Program-made: the position numbers and the translations under genes | Notes under the pieces: model-generated | The model's input: only the letters and a program-made list of their open reading frames with translations | What the model was told of the DNA's origin: nothing | Databases searched by the model: none | In this document: in pieces, positions 10,909-21,805 of the stretch | Position numbering within the stretch: the stretch's first letter is position 1 | Layout: the number at the start of each line of letters is the position of its first letter | NCBI GenBank assembly: GCA_036320915.1 | Contig: JAXBDG010000006.1 | Location: 310,001 to 374,000 of the forward strand | Source of the DNA: Linnemannia elongata | Taxonomy: Eukaryota > Mortierellomycota > Mortierellomycetes > Mortierellales > Mortierellaceae | DNA: 64,000 bases | Direction: 5' to 3'

Positions 10909-13092
10909 ATGACCCAAGAAGACGACCCTCAGGAACAATTGCAGGCAATGCGCTCCGTCGACGCCCACCTTGCACCCAATGCTGTTCTCCCTGCTACTCC
11001 AGACGAGATATACCACGTCGACACTCAACTCGACCCTGATACCCAGAAAGAAGTCGTGCTTTGGGACGACATCCTGCAGGCATTCAAGAACGTGGTTCAA
11101 GTTCGCAACAAGACAAGGGTTGTTCCGTTCCTGAAGGGGAAGGATCTTAGAATGTGAGCATACAAAAAGGGGGTGACATTACACTGCTTGGCCATGAGAA
11201 GAAGTGGGGAGAGTGAAATTGCACTGTACCAAAGACTAATATTTATCGCTTACTGCAACGAATAAACCGTGCTTAGCCTCGAGCCTCGCAGGATTGCGGC
11301 CGTACCTTACATCGTCTTGGATGTAGTTGTGGATAGCTCATTGATGGACAAAGGGGTCGCCTCTCTCCAGTTCCAACAGCTAGCATTGCAGCCAGTACCT
11401 CTGCAAAACGACGATAGCACAATAAAGGTCGGGGCTGCGCCCCAGAACGCCACACCAGTATCCAGTATCACGTCGACACCCATTACCACAATTGATACAT
11501 CTACGCCCAAAGCAACGTCTTCATCCAGTCCCCCTTCCACTGCAACATCCACTGTCCGACGTAACCCAGTCTATGGTCTTGTAGAGACGGCGATGGAAAA
11601 CTACACTCACATCGAGAGACCCCTTGCGTTCCCATCAGCTCGAGGTCCTCATGCAGTGTTGGACGATCGAACGCCAGCCGTCATGGATCTCCCAGTTCTT
11701 TCATATCCACACAGCAACAACGAAGCTCAGCAGCGTGCACCCCAGAGATCAAACACCATTGTTCCTATGGAGAGGGATGTGGTTCGGATGAGCATTAGTG
11801 CTAGTCATGGAGACAGGGACGCCCAGGTCGCGCTTGGCGACATGTACAGTGATGGAGAGGGAGTTGCGCAAGACTATCAGGAAGCCATGGATTGGTACCT
11901 CATGGCTGCCAAACAAGGACATATATACTCGCAATACAACGTCGGCCTCTACTACAACTACGGTCGAGGTGTTCCGCAAAACTATGCACAGGCGATGGAA
12001 TGGCTCCTCAAGGCCGCCAATCAAGGAAATGGTGACGCGCAATATAGCATCGGCGTTCTCTACCGCGATGGACTAGGTGTTCCGCAAGACTATGTACAAG
12101 CGATGGAATGGCACCTTAAGGCCGCCAATCAAGGACACATGGACTCGCAATACATCGTCGGCCTCTCCTACAGCACCGGTGAAGGCGTTCCTCAAGACTA
12201 TGCACAGGCGATGGGGTGGTACCTTAAGGCCGCCAATCAAGGACACACCGTCTCACAATACAACGTTGGTTGTTTCTACCGCTACGGTCAAGGTGTTCCT
12301 CGAGACTACGCTCAAGCGATGGAATGGTTCCTCAAGGCTGCCCAGCAAGGACATGTAGGATCACAGTGCGAGATTGACAAATTGTACGACCATGGTCAAG
12401 GTGTTCCTCAAGACTCTGCACAAGCGATGGGATGGCGCCTCAAGGCAGCCAATCAAGGACATGCAAGTTCACAGTACAGCATCGGCCTCTTCTACTACCA
12501 TGGTGAAGTCGTTCCCCAAGACTATGCACTAGCGATGGAGTGGTACCTCAAGGCTGCCAATCAAGGAAATGGTGACGCGCAGTACAGCATCGGCCTTCTC
12601 TACAGCAACGGCCAAGGCGTTCCGCAAGACTACAAACAAGCGATGGAATGGTACCTCAAGGCCGCCAACCAAGGACATGTAGGATCACAGTGCGCGATTG
12701 GGGGGTTGTTCCACGATGGTCAAGGTGTTTCCCAGGACTATGCAAAAGCGATGGAATGGTACCTCAAGGCCGCCAATCAAGGAGATGCTTACTCGCAGTA
12801 CAGCATCGGCCTTCTCTACAACAACGGCCAAGGCGTTCCGCAAGACTATGCACAAGCGATGAATTGGTACCTCAAGGCCGCCAATCAAGGACACGCCAAC
12901 TCGCAATGCGCCATCGGCCGCATCTACGAAAACGGCCATGGCGTTCCCCAAGACTATGTACAAGCGGTGGACTGGTACATCAAGGCTTCCAGTCAAGGAC
13001 ACGAAGGTGCTCGATTCCGCAAGGACTTACTTTATAAAAACGTTTTCAAGAAAACTAAGTCTTCTAAACTCTTTAGCTACTTCAAAAAATAA
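10909..13092 (+). CDS. SLR1: N-terminal domain + Sel1-like repeat protein
   Basis: Two exons, 10909..11153 and 11277..13092, give 686 residues. Donor GTGAGC and acceptor TTAG split the codon after KGKDLR; the same intron at the same phase occurs in every SLR gene of the window. The first ~110 residues form a domain I cannot name (DEIYHVDTQLDPDTQKEV, LWDDILQAF, RVVPFLKG, EPRRIAAVP, LDVVVD). A Thr/Ser/Pro-rich linker and a strongly conserved NPVYGLVETAMENYTHI stretch follow. Then come 11 Sel1-like repeats of 36 residues (108 bp each, consensus GxGVPQDYAQAMEWYLKAANQGHxxSQYxIGxLY). Sel1 repeats form TPR-like alpha-solenoids that bind proteins. No signal peptide or membrane segment is seen, so it is probably an intracellular scaffold or adaptor. 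Exon 1, the intron and the start of exon 2 are almost identical to SLR4. Function unknown. Confidence 0.88.
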
Positions 13093-13659
13093 AACATCGA
13101 ACTAAATGGAGGACGCTATTAAGATTTCTCACAAAACATTATAGTGAATTTTTAGTGCGTGTGTGTGTATGGATTAGATATACGGTTTCATCAATGACCA
13201 TAGGCGAAACTTCATACTGACTGCTTGAAGCGAATAAAGATGACCAAGCTGCCCTGCTGCCCTGAAACTCTTATTTGCAATTATTGCTCCTACGTACATA
13301 CACATCCATACACACACAGGCGTGCGCACACACACCATCCTCAGCACACTCTTTTCACCGCCATGTCACCCATCAGACATGTGAGAAATGGGTTGGAATG
13401 ACGAGCATGAGGAGGATGAGGAGGAGGAGGAGTGGTAGGAGGCGGAGGAGTAAGAGGAGTAGGACGAGGAGGAGGGAGAAGAACTGAGCGATGAAGAAGC
13501 AGATTCACAAGGCGGTAAGGTGGGTGCAATGCTCGCTTCAGCTCCTTGCATGTTAAGATCGAGCGCAAGAGCTCAAAAGGAATATGAAATATAATTGTGA
13601 GGTGAAATAACTATGGCGATTCTATGAACTCAGTAGTGAGGATAAAATGAGTAAACAGA
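13093..13659. other. Intergenic region with purine-rich low-complexity tract
   Basis: SLR1 3' flank. 13405-13490 is a GGAGGA-type low-complexity tract that yields spurious Arg- or Ser/Pro-rich reading frames. No gene seen. Confidence 0.6.
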
Positions 13660-13965
13660 TCTGTTACTCATTCCTGATCATTCGGGCGAAGACTTGACAC
13701 CCGCGCCTCTTTTGTTTCTTTTGTTTTCATCAACAGGCGAATAATTGTTGCCCAATAAGGCTAGCGTGTACTGATATCTTCCCTATATTACTTCAAACAC
13801 TTCTCCTCTCCTCTCTTCCTTCTACCTACTTCTAAGAACCGGCATCGAGCGCACCTCAAACTTCTCGTTAAGGTTCATAGATACACCTCCCTTACACTTG
13901 AATGCCTTTGCGAAAACGAGTGAGGTGACTCTGGAGTCATCTTGATGCAGCACAGGCGTCGCGGC
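13660..13965 (-). pseudogene. Relic of M13 metallopeptidase 3' end
   Basis: The minus strand carries decayed remains of the last exon and 3' flank of an M13 gene. The fragment near 13890-13925 matches the SPDFAKAFKCK block of the intact copies at 33.6 and 56.4 kb. A second fragment near 13938-13960 matches the GRLWCTKM block, with the sequence between them deleted. The 3' UTR side (TTTTCATCAACA, TTGCCCAATA and TACTTCAAA motifs) also aligns with the flank of the intact gene at 33.7-33.9 kb. It lies tail to tail with SLR1. Confidence 0.7.
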
Positions 13966-14679
13966 CGCAGGAGATGACAAAGAGTTGTTACTGGGGTGTA
14001 TTTGTACAGCCCTGGTAGTGTCCTGTGGGGAAAAAGAGGAGGTGGGGGTAGATGGGATGATTGAGAATACAGTTTATTACATTGACTCCAAACTTAGCTA
14101 ACCTGTCTGTAGTGCTGGTGGCAAAAATAAAAAAAAGGAGACGCCTATAGCAAAGGAGAGAGAAGAAAGAAGATTAGGGCAACGAACATGAAAAATAACG
14201 ACGGAGTTACAGCGCATACAGAAGTACAGAACGAGACCCTACCGAGAGGAATGACATCTGCTTCATAAGGCCTTAACTATTATCTTCTTTCATGATACGT
14301 CAAAGAGAAAAAAAAATAGACCCAAAGCGTTGCTGTTGCTCACCTATTGTTGCAGCCTGTGGTTGTCGTTGTCACTGTTCTTCCCGTTTCCCATGGTTAT
14401 ACAGCGGGATGACGCATGTCGGGAAGAATTCATCTCTTTCTCTCTTGACGTCCTCCCTATCTTCCCGCTTTGCGCATTCTTTCTTTTCCTCTTTTTCTCT
14501 CACTCTCCCTCTCCCTCTTTTCACTTTCCCACACACCTATCTCATTTCTTAACACACTATTCACCCTACACCCTTCTTCTCATCTCACAATCACTCAACC
14601 CCCCTCATAACTGCTCTCAGCGATTATTCTCTGTCCCTTCTTTCATACAAACCCACCCATCACCGCCTTCACTACAAGA
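13966..14679 (+). promoter_or_regulatory. SLR2 upstream region with both conserved blocks
   Basis: Contains the distal (about 14150-14310) and proximal (14381-14430, core CCCATGGTTATACAGCGGGA) blocks shared with other SLR genes, then a pyrimidine-rich leader up to the ATG at 14680. No other gene seen. Confidence 0.5.
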
Positions 14680-16823
14680 ATGACCCAAGGAGACGACCCT
14701 CAGGAACAAGTACAGGCAATGCGGTCCGTCAACAAGGGTGTTTCTCCCAATTCCATTCCTCCTGCCACCCTTGATGAGATATATCACGTTGAAACCCTAA
14801 AAGACCCCGACACTCAAAAGGAGTTCATTTTCTGGGACGATATCGTTCAGGCATTCGACAACGCAGTGCAAGTCCGCCACAAGACAAGGGTCGTTCCGTT
14901 CCTCAGAGGAACAGACCATAGAATGTATGTGTAGAGGATATGAGGGCTACTGTTGCTGACAAAAGCATGTTGTGAGCGATGATAGTGAAAGAGGAAAGCA
15001 AAATCATGCTAATTTTCTTTCTATTGGGCAATGAAAAAACATCGCCTTCAAGTCTGGAGCCCCGCAGGATCGCCGCCTTACCGGATGTCGTCTTGGATGT
15101 GGTCGTAGATAATCCAGTAACCGATAATGTAAGGGCCGCCTCTCCCCAGGTCCAACAGCTAGCATTGCAACCGGCGCCACTTCAGAACGGCGACGAGGCT
15201 ACATCCCAGGATGACTTATCAGCATCCAGTGCTGCGTCGACGCCCATTACTACGACTGCTGCATCCACGCCCAACGCAACGTCTTCATCCAGTCCCCCTT
15301 CCACTACAACATGCACTGTCCGACGGAACCCAGTCTATGGTCTTGTAGAGACGGCGATGGAAAACTACACTCACATCGAGAGACCCCTTGCGTTCCCATC
15401 AGCTCGAGGTCCTCATGCAGTGTTGGACGATCGAACGCCAGCCGTCATGGATCTCCCAGTTCTTTCATATCCACACAGCAACAACGAAGCTCAGCAGCGT
15501 GCACCCCAGAGATCAAACACCATTGTTCCTATAGAGAGGGATGTGGTTCGGATGAGCATCAGTGCTAGTCATGGAGACAGGGACGCCCAGGTTGCGCTTG
15601 GCGACATGTACAAAGATGGAGAGGGAGTTGCGCAAGACTATCAGGAAGCCATGGATTGGTACCTCAAGGCTGCCGAGCAAGGAGACGCCGCTGGGCAGCA
15701 GAGAGTAGGCGCTCTCTATTATCAAGGATTCGGTGTCTCGCAGAACTACTCGACAGCCATGGATTGGTACCTCAAGGCCGCAGAACAGGGATATGCTATC
15801 GCTCAGCACAGCATCGGAGTTCTCTACAACCATGGTCACGGTGTTCCTCTGAACTATGGACGAGCTATGGACTGGTACCTCGAGGCCGCCGATCAAGGAT
15901 TTGCAAGATCACAGCACAACATTGGGGAATTCTACTACTTTGGTCAAGGTGTTCGGCAGGATTACTTACAGGCTATGAATTGGTACCTCAAGGCAGCTGA
16001 GCAAGGATATGTCGGCTCTCAGCACAGTATCGGCTTTCTCTACAAGCATGGTCAAGGCGTTCTTCAGGACTACCAGCAAGCAAAAGACTGGTTTCTCAAG
16101 GCAGCCGAGCAGGGGTATGCAGCCGCACAGTATAACATCGGCGATCTCTACTACTATGGTCTCGGAGTGCGCAAGGACTATTTACGGGCGATGGAGTGGT
16201 ATCTCAAGGCTGCCAATCAAGGACATGTCCGGTCTCAGTACAGCATCGGCCTTCTCTACGACAGCGGCCAAGGTGTTCCCCAAGACCATACACAAGCGAT
16301 GGGATGGTACCTCAGAGCCGGCCAGCAAGGACATGCCAGATCTCAGTGCAGTATAGGGACTCTTTATCACCACGGCCAAGGCGTTCTCCAAGACCATGCA
16401 CAAGCGATGGAATGGTTCCTCAAGGCCGCCGAACAAGGACATGCTCTCTCTCAGTACAGCATCGGCCTTCTCTACAACAACGGCGAAGGTGTTCCCCAAG
16501 ACTACGCACATGCGATGGAATGGTACCTCAAAGCCGCCAATCAAGGTTCTGCCCTTGCTCAAAACAACATTGGCCTTCTTTACAACCACAGTCGTGGTGT
16601 GCCTCTAGACTACAAACAAGCGATGGACTGGTTTCTCAAGTCTGCCAAGCAAGAGAACGACGTCGCTCAATTCAACATCGGCTTACTTTATTACCATGGC
16701 CAAGGGGTTCCCCAGGATTATAGAAAGGCTGCCGAATGGTTCTCTAAGGCTGCCGTACGAGGACATAATGGTGCCAAGAGAGAATTGGAGGCCTTGAAGA
16801 AGCAAGGTGTTGTTGCGAACTGA
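14680..16823 (+). CDS. SLR2: N-terminal domain + Sel1-like repeat protein
   Basis: Exons 14680..14924 and 15053..16823 give 671 residues, with donor GTATGT, acceptor TTCAAG and the same intron phase as the paralogues. The N-terminal domain (DEIYHVETLKDPDTQKEF, FWDDIVQAF, RVVPFLRG, EPRRIAALPD, LDVVVD) is diverged from that of SLR1. By contrast about 300 bp around the NPVYGL linker (15310-15615) are nearly identical to SLR1 (11550-11855), a mosaic pattern. Eleven Sel1-like repeats follow, more diverse than in SLR1, with a capping helix (NGAKRELEALKKQG). Predicted soluble alpha-solenoid adaptor; function unknown. An M13 relic follows tail to tail. Confidence 0.88.
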
Positions 16824-16849
16824 AAAATAAAATTGTCTAGGGAAATATC

Positions 16850-17090
16850 CATACCCTTTTTGTTTTCATCAACAAGGCGGCTATATTTGTGCAATAATGG
16901 TACGTGTATCGTGCAGTGTTATTTTTTCTCTACGTTTACTTCAAACAATTCTGCTCTCTTCTTTCTACTCCCTTCCAAGAAACAACATCTACCACAATTC
17001 ATACTTCTTGTTAGGGTTTATAAGGCTCCCATGACGCTTGAAAGCCTTTGCGAAATCGGGCGATTTCTGAGCAGCACTATGTGATATACC
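16850..17090 (-). pseudogene. Relic of M13 metallopeptidase 3' end
   Basis: The minus strand reads SAAQKSPDFAKAFKRHG and then a segment ending NPNKKYELW followed by a stop. This corresponds to the C-terminus (AQNSPDFAKAFKCKAG, NPNKKCELW) of the intact M13 gene at 30.6-33.7 kb. The conserved Cys of the C-terminal CxxW motif is Tyr here. The 3' UTR side is also recognisable. The rest of the gene is gone. Tail to tail with SLR2. Confidence 0.75.
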
Positions 17091-17829
17091 ACTTTTCTTG
17101 GGGTGTGGGGGCTAGGACCGACATAGTCGACGAGGGCATCGGCATCGGCATGGTACATTACATGGAATGAAGAAGAGTTTTTCCTGGTGCATCCAGCAGG
17201 GAAGGAGAGGAGGTAGTGGTGGATGGGATGATTGAGAAAAGTACTTGATTAGGTTTTGCACCAAACATTTTTAGTTAATGTGTCTCTGCGTGTGTTGGAG
17301 GTGAAAAAGGAGACGACCATTGCGATAGAGGTAGAAGAAAAAAAAATATTGTGACAACGAACATAAGCAAAAACGACGGAGTAATAAAGAATATAGGAAG
17401 ATAAAAAGTGATACTACAGATAGGAGTGATCTCTGTTTCCCAAGCCATGGAGCGCCAAAGAGAAGAAAAAAAAAGAAAAAGCAAAAGACCCATTGTTGCA
17501 GAAAATGCTTGCTTGTCATCGTCAATGACCCTCCCATGGTAACACAGCAGGACAGATGCATGTCAGGAATTATTTTTTTATCTTTGTTCATGCACTCCCG
17601 CCCCGCTCTGTTCATCCTCTATTCCCTTCTCATACCCTATCGTCTCTCATCCTCCCCTTTCCCCCACTTTCACTCTTTTTCGCACACTCGTTCTTTTTTC
17701 TTCGTTCGTTATCACTTCGTCACCCACACACATCCCCCAGCACCACGCACAACACACTTTCCATTTTTCTTCCTACCCGTCCACACATCTATCTACCATC
17801 CATCTATATATTGCTACCTTCGCCAAAGA
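17091..17829 (+). promoter_or_regulatory. Upstream region of truncated SLR3
   Basis: Contains the distal (about 17330-17475) and proximal (17521-17570, core CTCCCATGGTAACACAGCAG) conserved SLR blocks and a pyrimidine-rich leader, as before intact paralogues. This shows that the fragment downstream was once a complete SLR gene. Confidence 0.5.
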
Positions 17830-17951
17830 ATGCTACAAGGGGACATACCTCAGGAACAAATCCAGGCACTACGCTCCGTCAACAGGGGGGTCCCACCCAA
17901 CTCCATTCCTCCTGCCACCCTTGATGAGATCTATCATGTTGACACACAACT
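17830..17951 (+). pseudogene. SLR3: truncated SLR exon-1 fragment
   Basis: An ATG and about 40 codons of the SLR N-terminal domain (IPQEQIQALRSVNRG, IPPATLDEIYHVDTQL) are present. Homology stops abruptly after DTQL, in the middle of exon 1. The adjoining sequence is M13-type 3' flank on the opposite strand, so one deletion removed the rest of the SLR gene together with the tail-to-tail neighbour's end. Not expected to make a functional protein. Confidence 0.75.
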
Positions 17952-17989
17952 CATTGCTTTCAGTTGTGAAAGGGTGGAATCAGTCAACA

Positions 17990-18128
17990 GTTTTATCGAT
18001 CGTTATCATCATTCACGCGAAGACTTTATCAGTCTTACCTTTATTAACACACCTTGCGCTTCTTCGCCGAACACATAGGACTCCCCGCCATACACTTGAA
18101 TGCCTTTTCGACTTCTGGGCAGCGCTGT
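17990..18128 (-). pseudogene. Relic of M13 metallopeptidase C-terminal end
   Basis: The minus strand retains the 3' flank motif around 17990-18035 and the FAKAFKC-coding patch near 18092-18118 (plus strand CACTTGAATGCCTTTTCGA). It is separated from the truncated SLR3 fragment by only ~40 bp, which places the deletion junction near 17952-17990. Confidence 0.6.
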
Positions 18129-18712
18129 GATACAACCAGGAGGGTTTATATATGTAGCTTAATCCTTTCAGGGGATTGGATTCTTGCTGCACGTGCCTAT
18201 GGGGTGGTTAGTTTTAATTTTGTTCCTTTGACCCCTGCACTCCTCTTCCATCAGCTTTTACTTTCATTCCCCATTTTCGACCTTTTCCGCCACTTCCCTC
18301 TTCTCTTATTCATCTCTTCCCTTTTCTCTTCTTCATCAACACCTCCTTCTCATTCCTTTGTTCTCTTCTGTGCCCTTACCTTCACTCATCGCCGCCAGCT
18401 CCCTGGTTCTGTCGGCCTCACGTCTTACAGCGACCAGACACTCGACGACCCTTCATTCACTACCTGCCCACTGATACTACGCCACCTAAACTCTCCGACT
18501 GACTGCCTCCACACCGTAATCAACACTCAACCGTATTACAATTACCAACAAATCTCAAACTGTCGTGGCAATGGCTCCCTCCTCTCCCACCCATGACACC
18601 TCTATAGAGTAATTACGCTGATTCCGCCTGCCTTTTTTGTGCTTGATGCGTTCCCATGCACGCCACCTGCAAAACAACAGCCCCTTGGCTCACCCCTTGA
18701 TTTTTATTCTCT
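18129..18712. other. Intergenic, pyrimidine-rich leader of the F-box gene
   Basis: CT-rich on the + strand (18240-18400), typical of promoters and leaders in this window. No other gene recognised. Confidence 0.4.
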
Positions 18713-20332
18713 ATGCCACGTTTTTCTTTGGTGAATAGGACGAGTTCAGCAATGGTGAGGAAAGACAACGCTCTCATGATCCCTGAGATCGTCTCTCTCA
18801 TCGGCTCCTACTTACCCCTCTTTAATAGACGCTGGGAAGCACGTCGCCACCGCTTTGTTGATATTTGGAACCCAAAGCCCTTACTCCGTGCAGGTGCAGT
18901 GTGTCGTCTCTGGCACAACGTCCTTACGACTGTCTTGTGGCACACCTACGACCTCGCTATCATGGAAAAGAAGGTCCCGCTCGATGTTCTCGCCAGGAAT
19001 ATCAAGCTTGTTCGCAACCTGTCCTTACTGGACATGAGGCACAGGAAGCATACTGCTCTTTGGGAAGCTCTAGTCGAGCACGCACACATTGACCGTCTTG
19101 AGATTCACGACTCGGTGTTCTCTGTCAAGAAACTCATTGGTGTGCGGGACCATACCCTCGCGGCTCTCAAACTGTCTGGAAATTGCGACAGAATACACCC
19201 ATTCTTACTTCTCTTCGTCGAGCGCCAGGTCCACCTCCAATCTCTTGAGCTTACGCGCTTCCAGTTTACGGCGTCCGATTGGAAGAAGATTATTACCAAC
19301 AAGCCTCATCTCCGCAAGCTCACTATCTCGGAGCAGTGCGAGTTCCTTGACCACATGACCTTTGACGATTCTGAGGTCGATAACATGGATGACACCAAGG
19401 ATGTCAAGATGGGGGACAAAGCAGAGGCAAAGGACTGGAAGGGAGACAAGAAGCCAACCCCAAGCAACAATAACAATAATAGCAGCAGGACCACAACCAG
19501 CGGAAGCGCAATGACGTGTCGACGCAAAAACCGGCTTAAGCTTGTCGCGAAGGCACTGCCAGACGCTCGGGACCTAGGCATTCTGCCCATAACTCACTTG
19601 GTGTTGCGTGACAGCAGACTGCAACATCCATTCCAAAAGGCCATTCTGGAGGTCTGCCCTCACCTTGAACAGCTAGAAATCTGCTACTCCCAGAGGGCAG
19701 ATGGTGGGGAGATTGCGACACTAGTGCGAGAGAACTGTTCCAAGATCCGTCGGCTCACTTTGCACAGCAACCGGCAGCCGTGGACTTTGGCGATGATCGA
19801 CGGTATGCCCCAGGCAGTTGAGGAATTGATTCTCTACACGGGACAGCTGGACCTTCAGATGGCGATGGCTATTAAAGAACGCAAGAATTCCCTCACCCGA
19901 CTGGAACTCGACTTTGGACAGGGCTACAAGGGTAAGCGCCGTTTGGACTGCATCCTGGGCATCTTGCTGGAGTGCACCGAGCTTCGTGAGTTTGCGTACC
20001 ACAACCATGCAGAGGACGAGATCTTCAAGACCATGTTGTTCGCAAATCCCTGGAACTTGCCTCACCTTCGCAAGCTGCGTCTCCATGGTGTCTCCCCTCG
20101 TGCCGCGTGTTACGGTATCCCGCAAGTCTCCACTCCTGAAGGGTGGAGACAGAAGTTTGAAGGACGCAAGCACGATTGCTGCAGCTACCGCTCGTTCGAG
20201 GATGTTCGCAAGCAGGGGAAGGATGTGAAGTCGCCTCTCTTTGACGTCGCGCTTTTGAAGCACATCAAGGATCTGCCTATGCTCACCGAGGTCAATATCA
20301 CTGAGACTGTCTATCGCAAGAAACTGTTTTAA
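18713..20332 (+). CDS. F-box / leucine-rich-repeat-like protein
   Basis: Single-exon gene of 539 residues (alternative start at 18752, MVRKDNALMIPEIV). The N-terminus has an F-box-like block: IPEIVSLIGSYLPL, then LLRAGAVCRLWHNVLTTVLWHTYDL. The remainder has repeated L-x-x-L-x-L segments typical of RNI/LRR folds (KLVRNLSLLDM, HLRKLTISEQC, HLEQLEICYS, KIRRLTLHSN). F-box proteins recruit substrates to SCF ubiquitin ligases, and this architecture is heavily expanded in Mortierellomycotina. An acidic/Asn-rich insert (around 19375-19500) interrupts the LRR part. Substrate unknown. It separates the SLR3 relic from the SLR4 unit and appears intact. Confidence 0.85.
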   Translation: MPRFSLVNRTSSAMVRKDNALMIPEIVSLIGSYLPLFNRRWEARRHRFVDIWNPKPLLRAGAVCRLWHNVLTTVLWHTYDLAIMEKKVPLDVLARNIKLVRNLSLLDMRHRKHTALWEALVEHAHIDRLEIHDSVFSVKKLIGVRDHTLAALKLSGNCDRIHPFLLLFVERQVHLQSLELTRFQFTASDWKKIITNKPHLRKLTISEQCEFLDHMTFDDSEVDNMDDTKDVKMGDKAEAKDWKGDKKPTPSNNNNNSSRTTTSGSAMTCRRKNRLKLVAKALPDARDLGILPITHLVLRDSRLQHPFQKAILEVCPHLEQLEICYSQRADGGEIATLVRENCSKIRRLTLHSNRQPWTLAMIDGMPQAVEELILYTGQLDLQMAMAIKERKNSLTRLELDFGQGYKGKRRLDCILGILLECTELREFAYHNHAEDEIFKTMLFANPWNLPHLRKLRLHGVSPRAACYGIPQVSTPEGWRQKFEGRKHDCCSYRSFEDVRKQGKDVKSPLFDVALLKHIKDLPMLTEVNITETVYRKKLF

Positions 20333-21423
20333 AGGGAGCCAAAGGACTCGCGTTGGAATCTTTGTGGACGTTTTCACTCGACCTCACTCCTCAGTCCCTT
20401 CCACCACACTTTCGCACCTTCTGTTTTCATCATATGCTAGGACACACCTTTTCTCTCTGTTTCTCCCTTTACTCTCTTTTGTCATATCATTTCGCACTCT
20501 TTTTTTTTAACCCTTCTCACACATTTCCTGGCCTTTGTATATACTATTTTTGCACACACCACTTTCAGCATCAGCCACCAGTGCTGCTTTCCTTTTGCTC
20601 GTAACTTCATCCCCCTCTAACTGACCCTGTACAACAACAACAATATTCTTCTTTAGTTGCTTGCTATCTTGCGGAATAAAAAAAAAAAATCGAGAGGGTA
20701 TGATACCCGCCTTAAAAAATAATAATATCACTATAACCGTTACGTCTCGCATAGACCTTAGCGACGAAATGTTCAGTCCACTACTTTGGCTCCGCGAAGT
20801 GTACCTGTGTGAAGGGGACTTCAGGTTAAGCGAGGGTGGATAAACAACAAGGACTTGATAAGGTATGTCTTTTGACCTTACAATAAAAGCAGTTGGGAGG
20901 CAGAAAATCGGCCGAATACCATGCCACATTGTATGAAGTACAACAAGCATGCATTTCCTCGGTACTAGGGTACCAAAATTGCGAACAGAGAAAAGGGTAA
21001 TCTAAAGCCCACCCTCACGAGGTAAGAAACAGGTTATGAGTACCGAGAGGCAGAGACGCTGTATTTGTTGAACTTGGACTTGACCTTTTTGTTGTTGGTT
21101 GTTGTGTTGTGGTTTAGGAATAATTCAAAAGTACAACTGTAACCTGCCCTGACCAAGAGAGAGAGGGAGAAAGAAAGGAGTAGGGTTGGACGTAAACGGT
21201 TGCTTAACCCCGAACACATACCACAGCGCACCATTGCGCTCAATTCATTTATCTTTGACAAAATGCGCTCGATATAAAAGCAATTGAGGATAGAAAAAAA
21301 AAAAAATCCGCCGAGGGAGAAGGAGGAAGAGGAGTGAAGTTCGACCGAGAGAAAACAAAGAATAACAAAGACGACTCCTTCAACAGCACTTCAGGATCAA
21401 TATTTAATTCTGCGCGGTAACAA
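20333..21423. other. Intergenic region after the F-box gene
   Basis: CT-rich 3' flank up to about 20560. AATAAA merges into a short A-run near 20676-20688, a possible polyadenylation site. Nothing recognisable from 20700 to 21420 except an A/G-rich tract near 21290. Confidence 0.4.
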
Positions 21424-21805
21424 ATGGTTACGTACAAAATATTCAACTGTCGATAACGGTCGTTATCACTCCTCAAGGTCGTCCAGGTCGGTCCTATCGA
21501 CAACAACCATGGTGGCAAAGGTTCATCCCTGAAAAAAACCTTTTGACTCTACCTTCTTCTCAAAGACCGTGCGATATATTGTGATCTTTTCCATTGAGAT
21601 TTTTCGATGTTCCTGAACTTTTGTTTTTTCATGATCAACACCCGTTTCTCCTCTTTTTCTCATTTTCCTCTCGTTTTCTACAGACGATCTGTGCACTTTC
21701 ACAATGTGTCCAAACAGCATCCAGCGTCATCGACGATATGGGCCCTAAAGCCGACACCTTCCAGGACTTTAACCAGTTCACCAGTAGTAGAAAAGAGGAT
21801 CAAGG
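21424..21805 (+). pseudogene. 5' relic of an M13 metallopeptidase gene
   Basis: Remains of exons 1 and 2 of an M13 gene on the + strand. The signal-peptide exon is degenerate, but VVQVGPIDNNHGGKGSS matches VVQAGPVDNNHGSKGPS of the intact gene at 53.2 kb. After a T-rich intron-like stretch, TICALSQCVQTASSVIDDM then DTFQDFNQFTS matches exon 2 of the intact genes (ICTTPQCVLTASGIINDM, DPCQDFSKFT). The first exon has stops and key Cys codons are lost. The relic breaks off at 21790-21805 directly into the conserved SLR upstream block, marking a recombination junction. Confidence 0.72.

Noticed and set aside
13341..13568. Pro- or Ser-rich frames opposite a GGAGGA tract
   Set aside because: Low-complexity sequence that gives open frames in every phase; no family resemblance.
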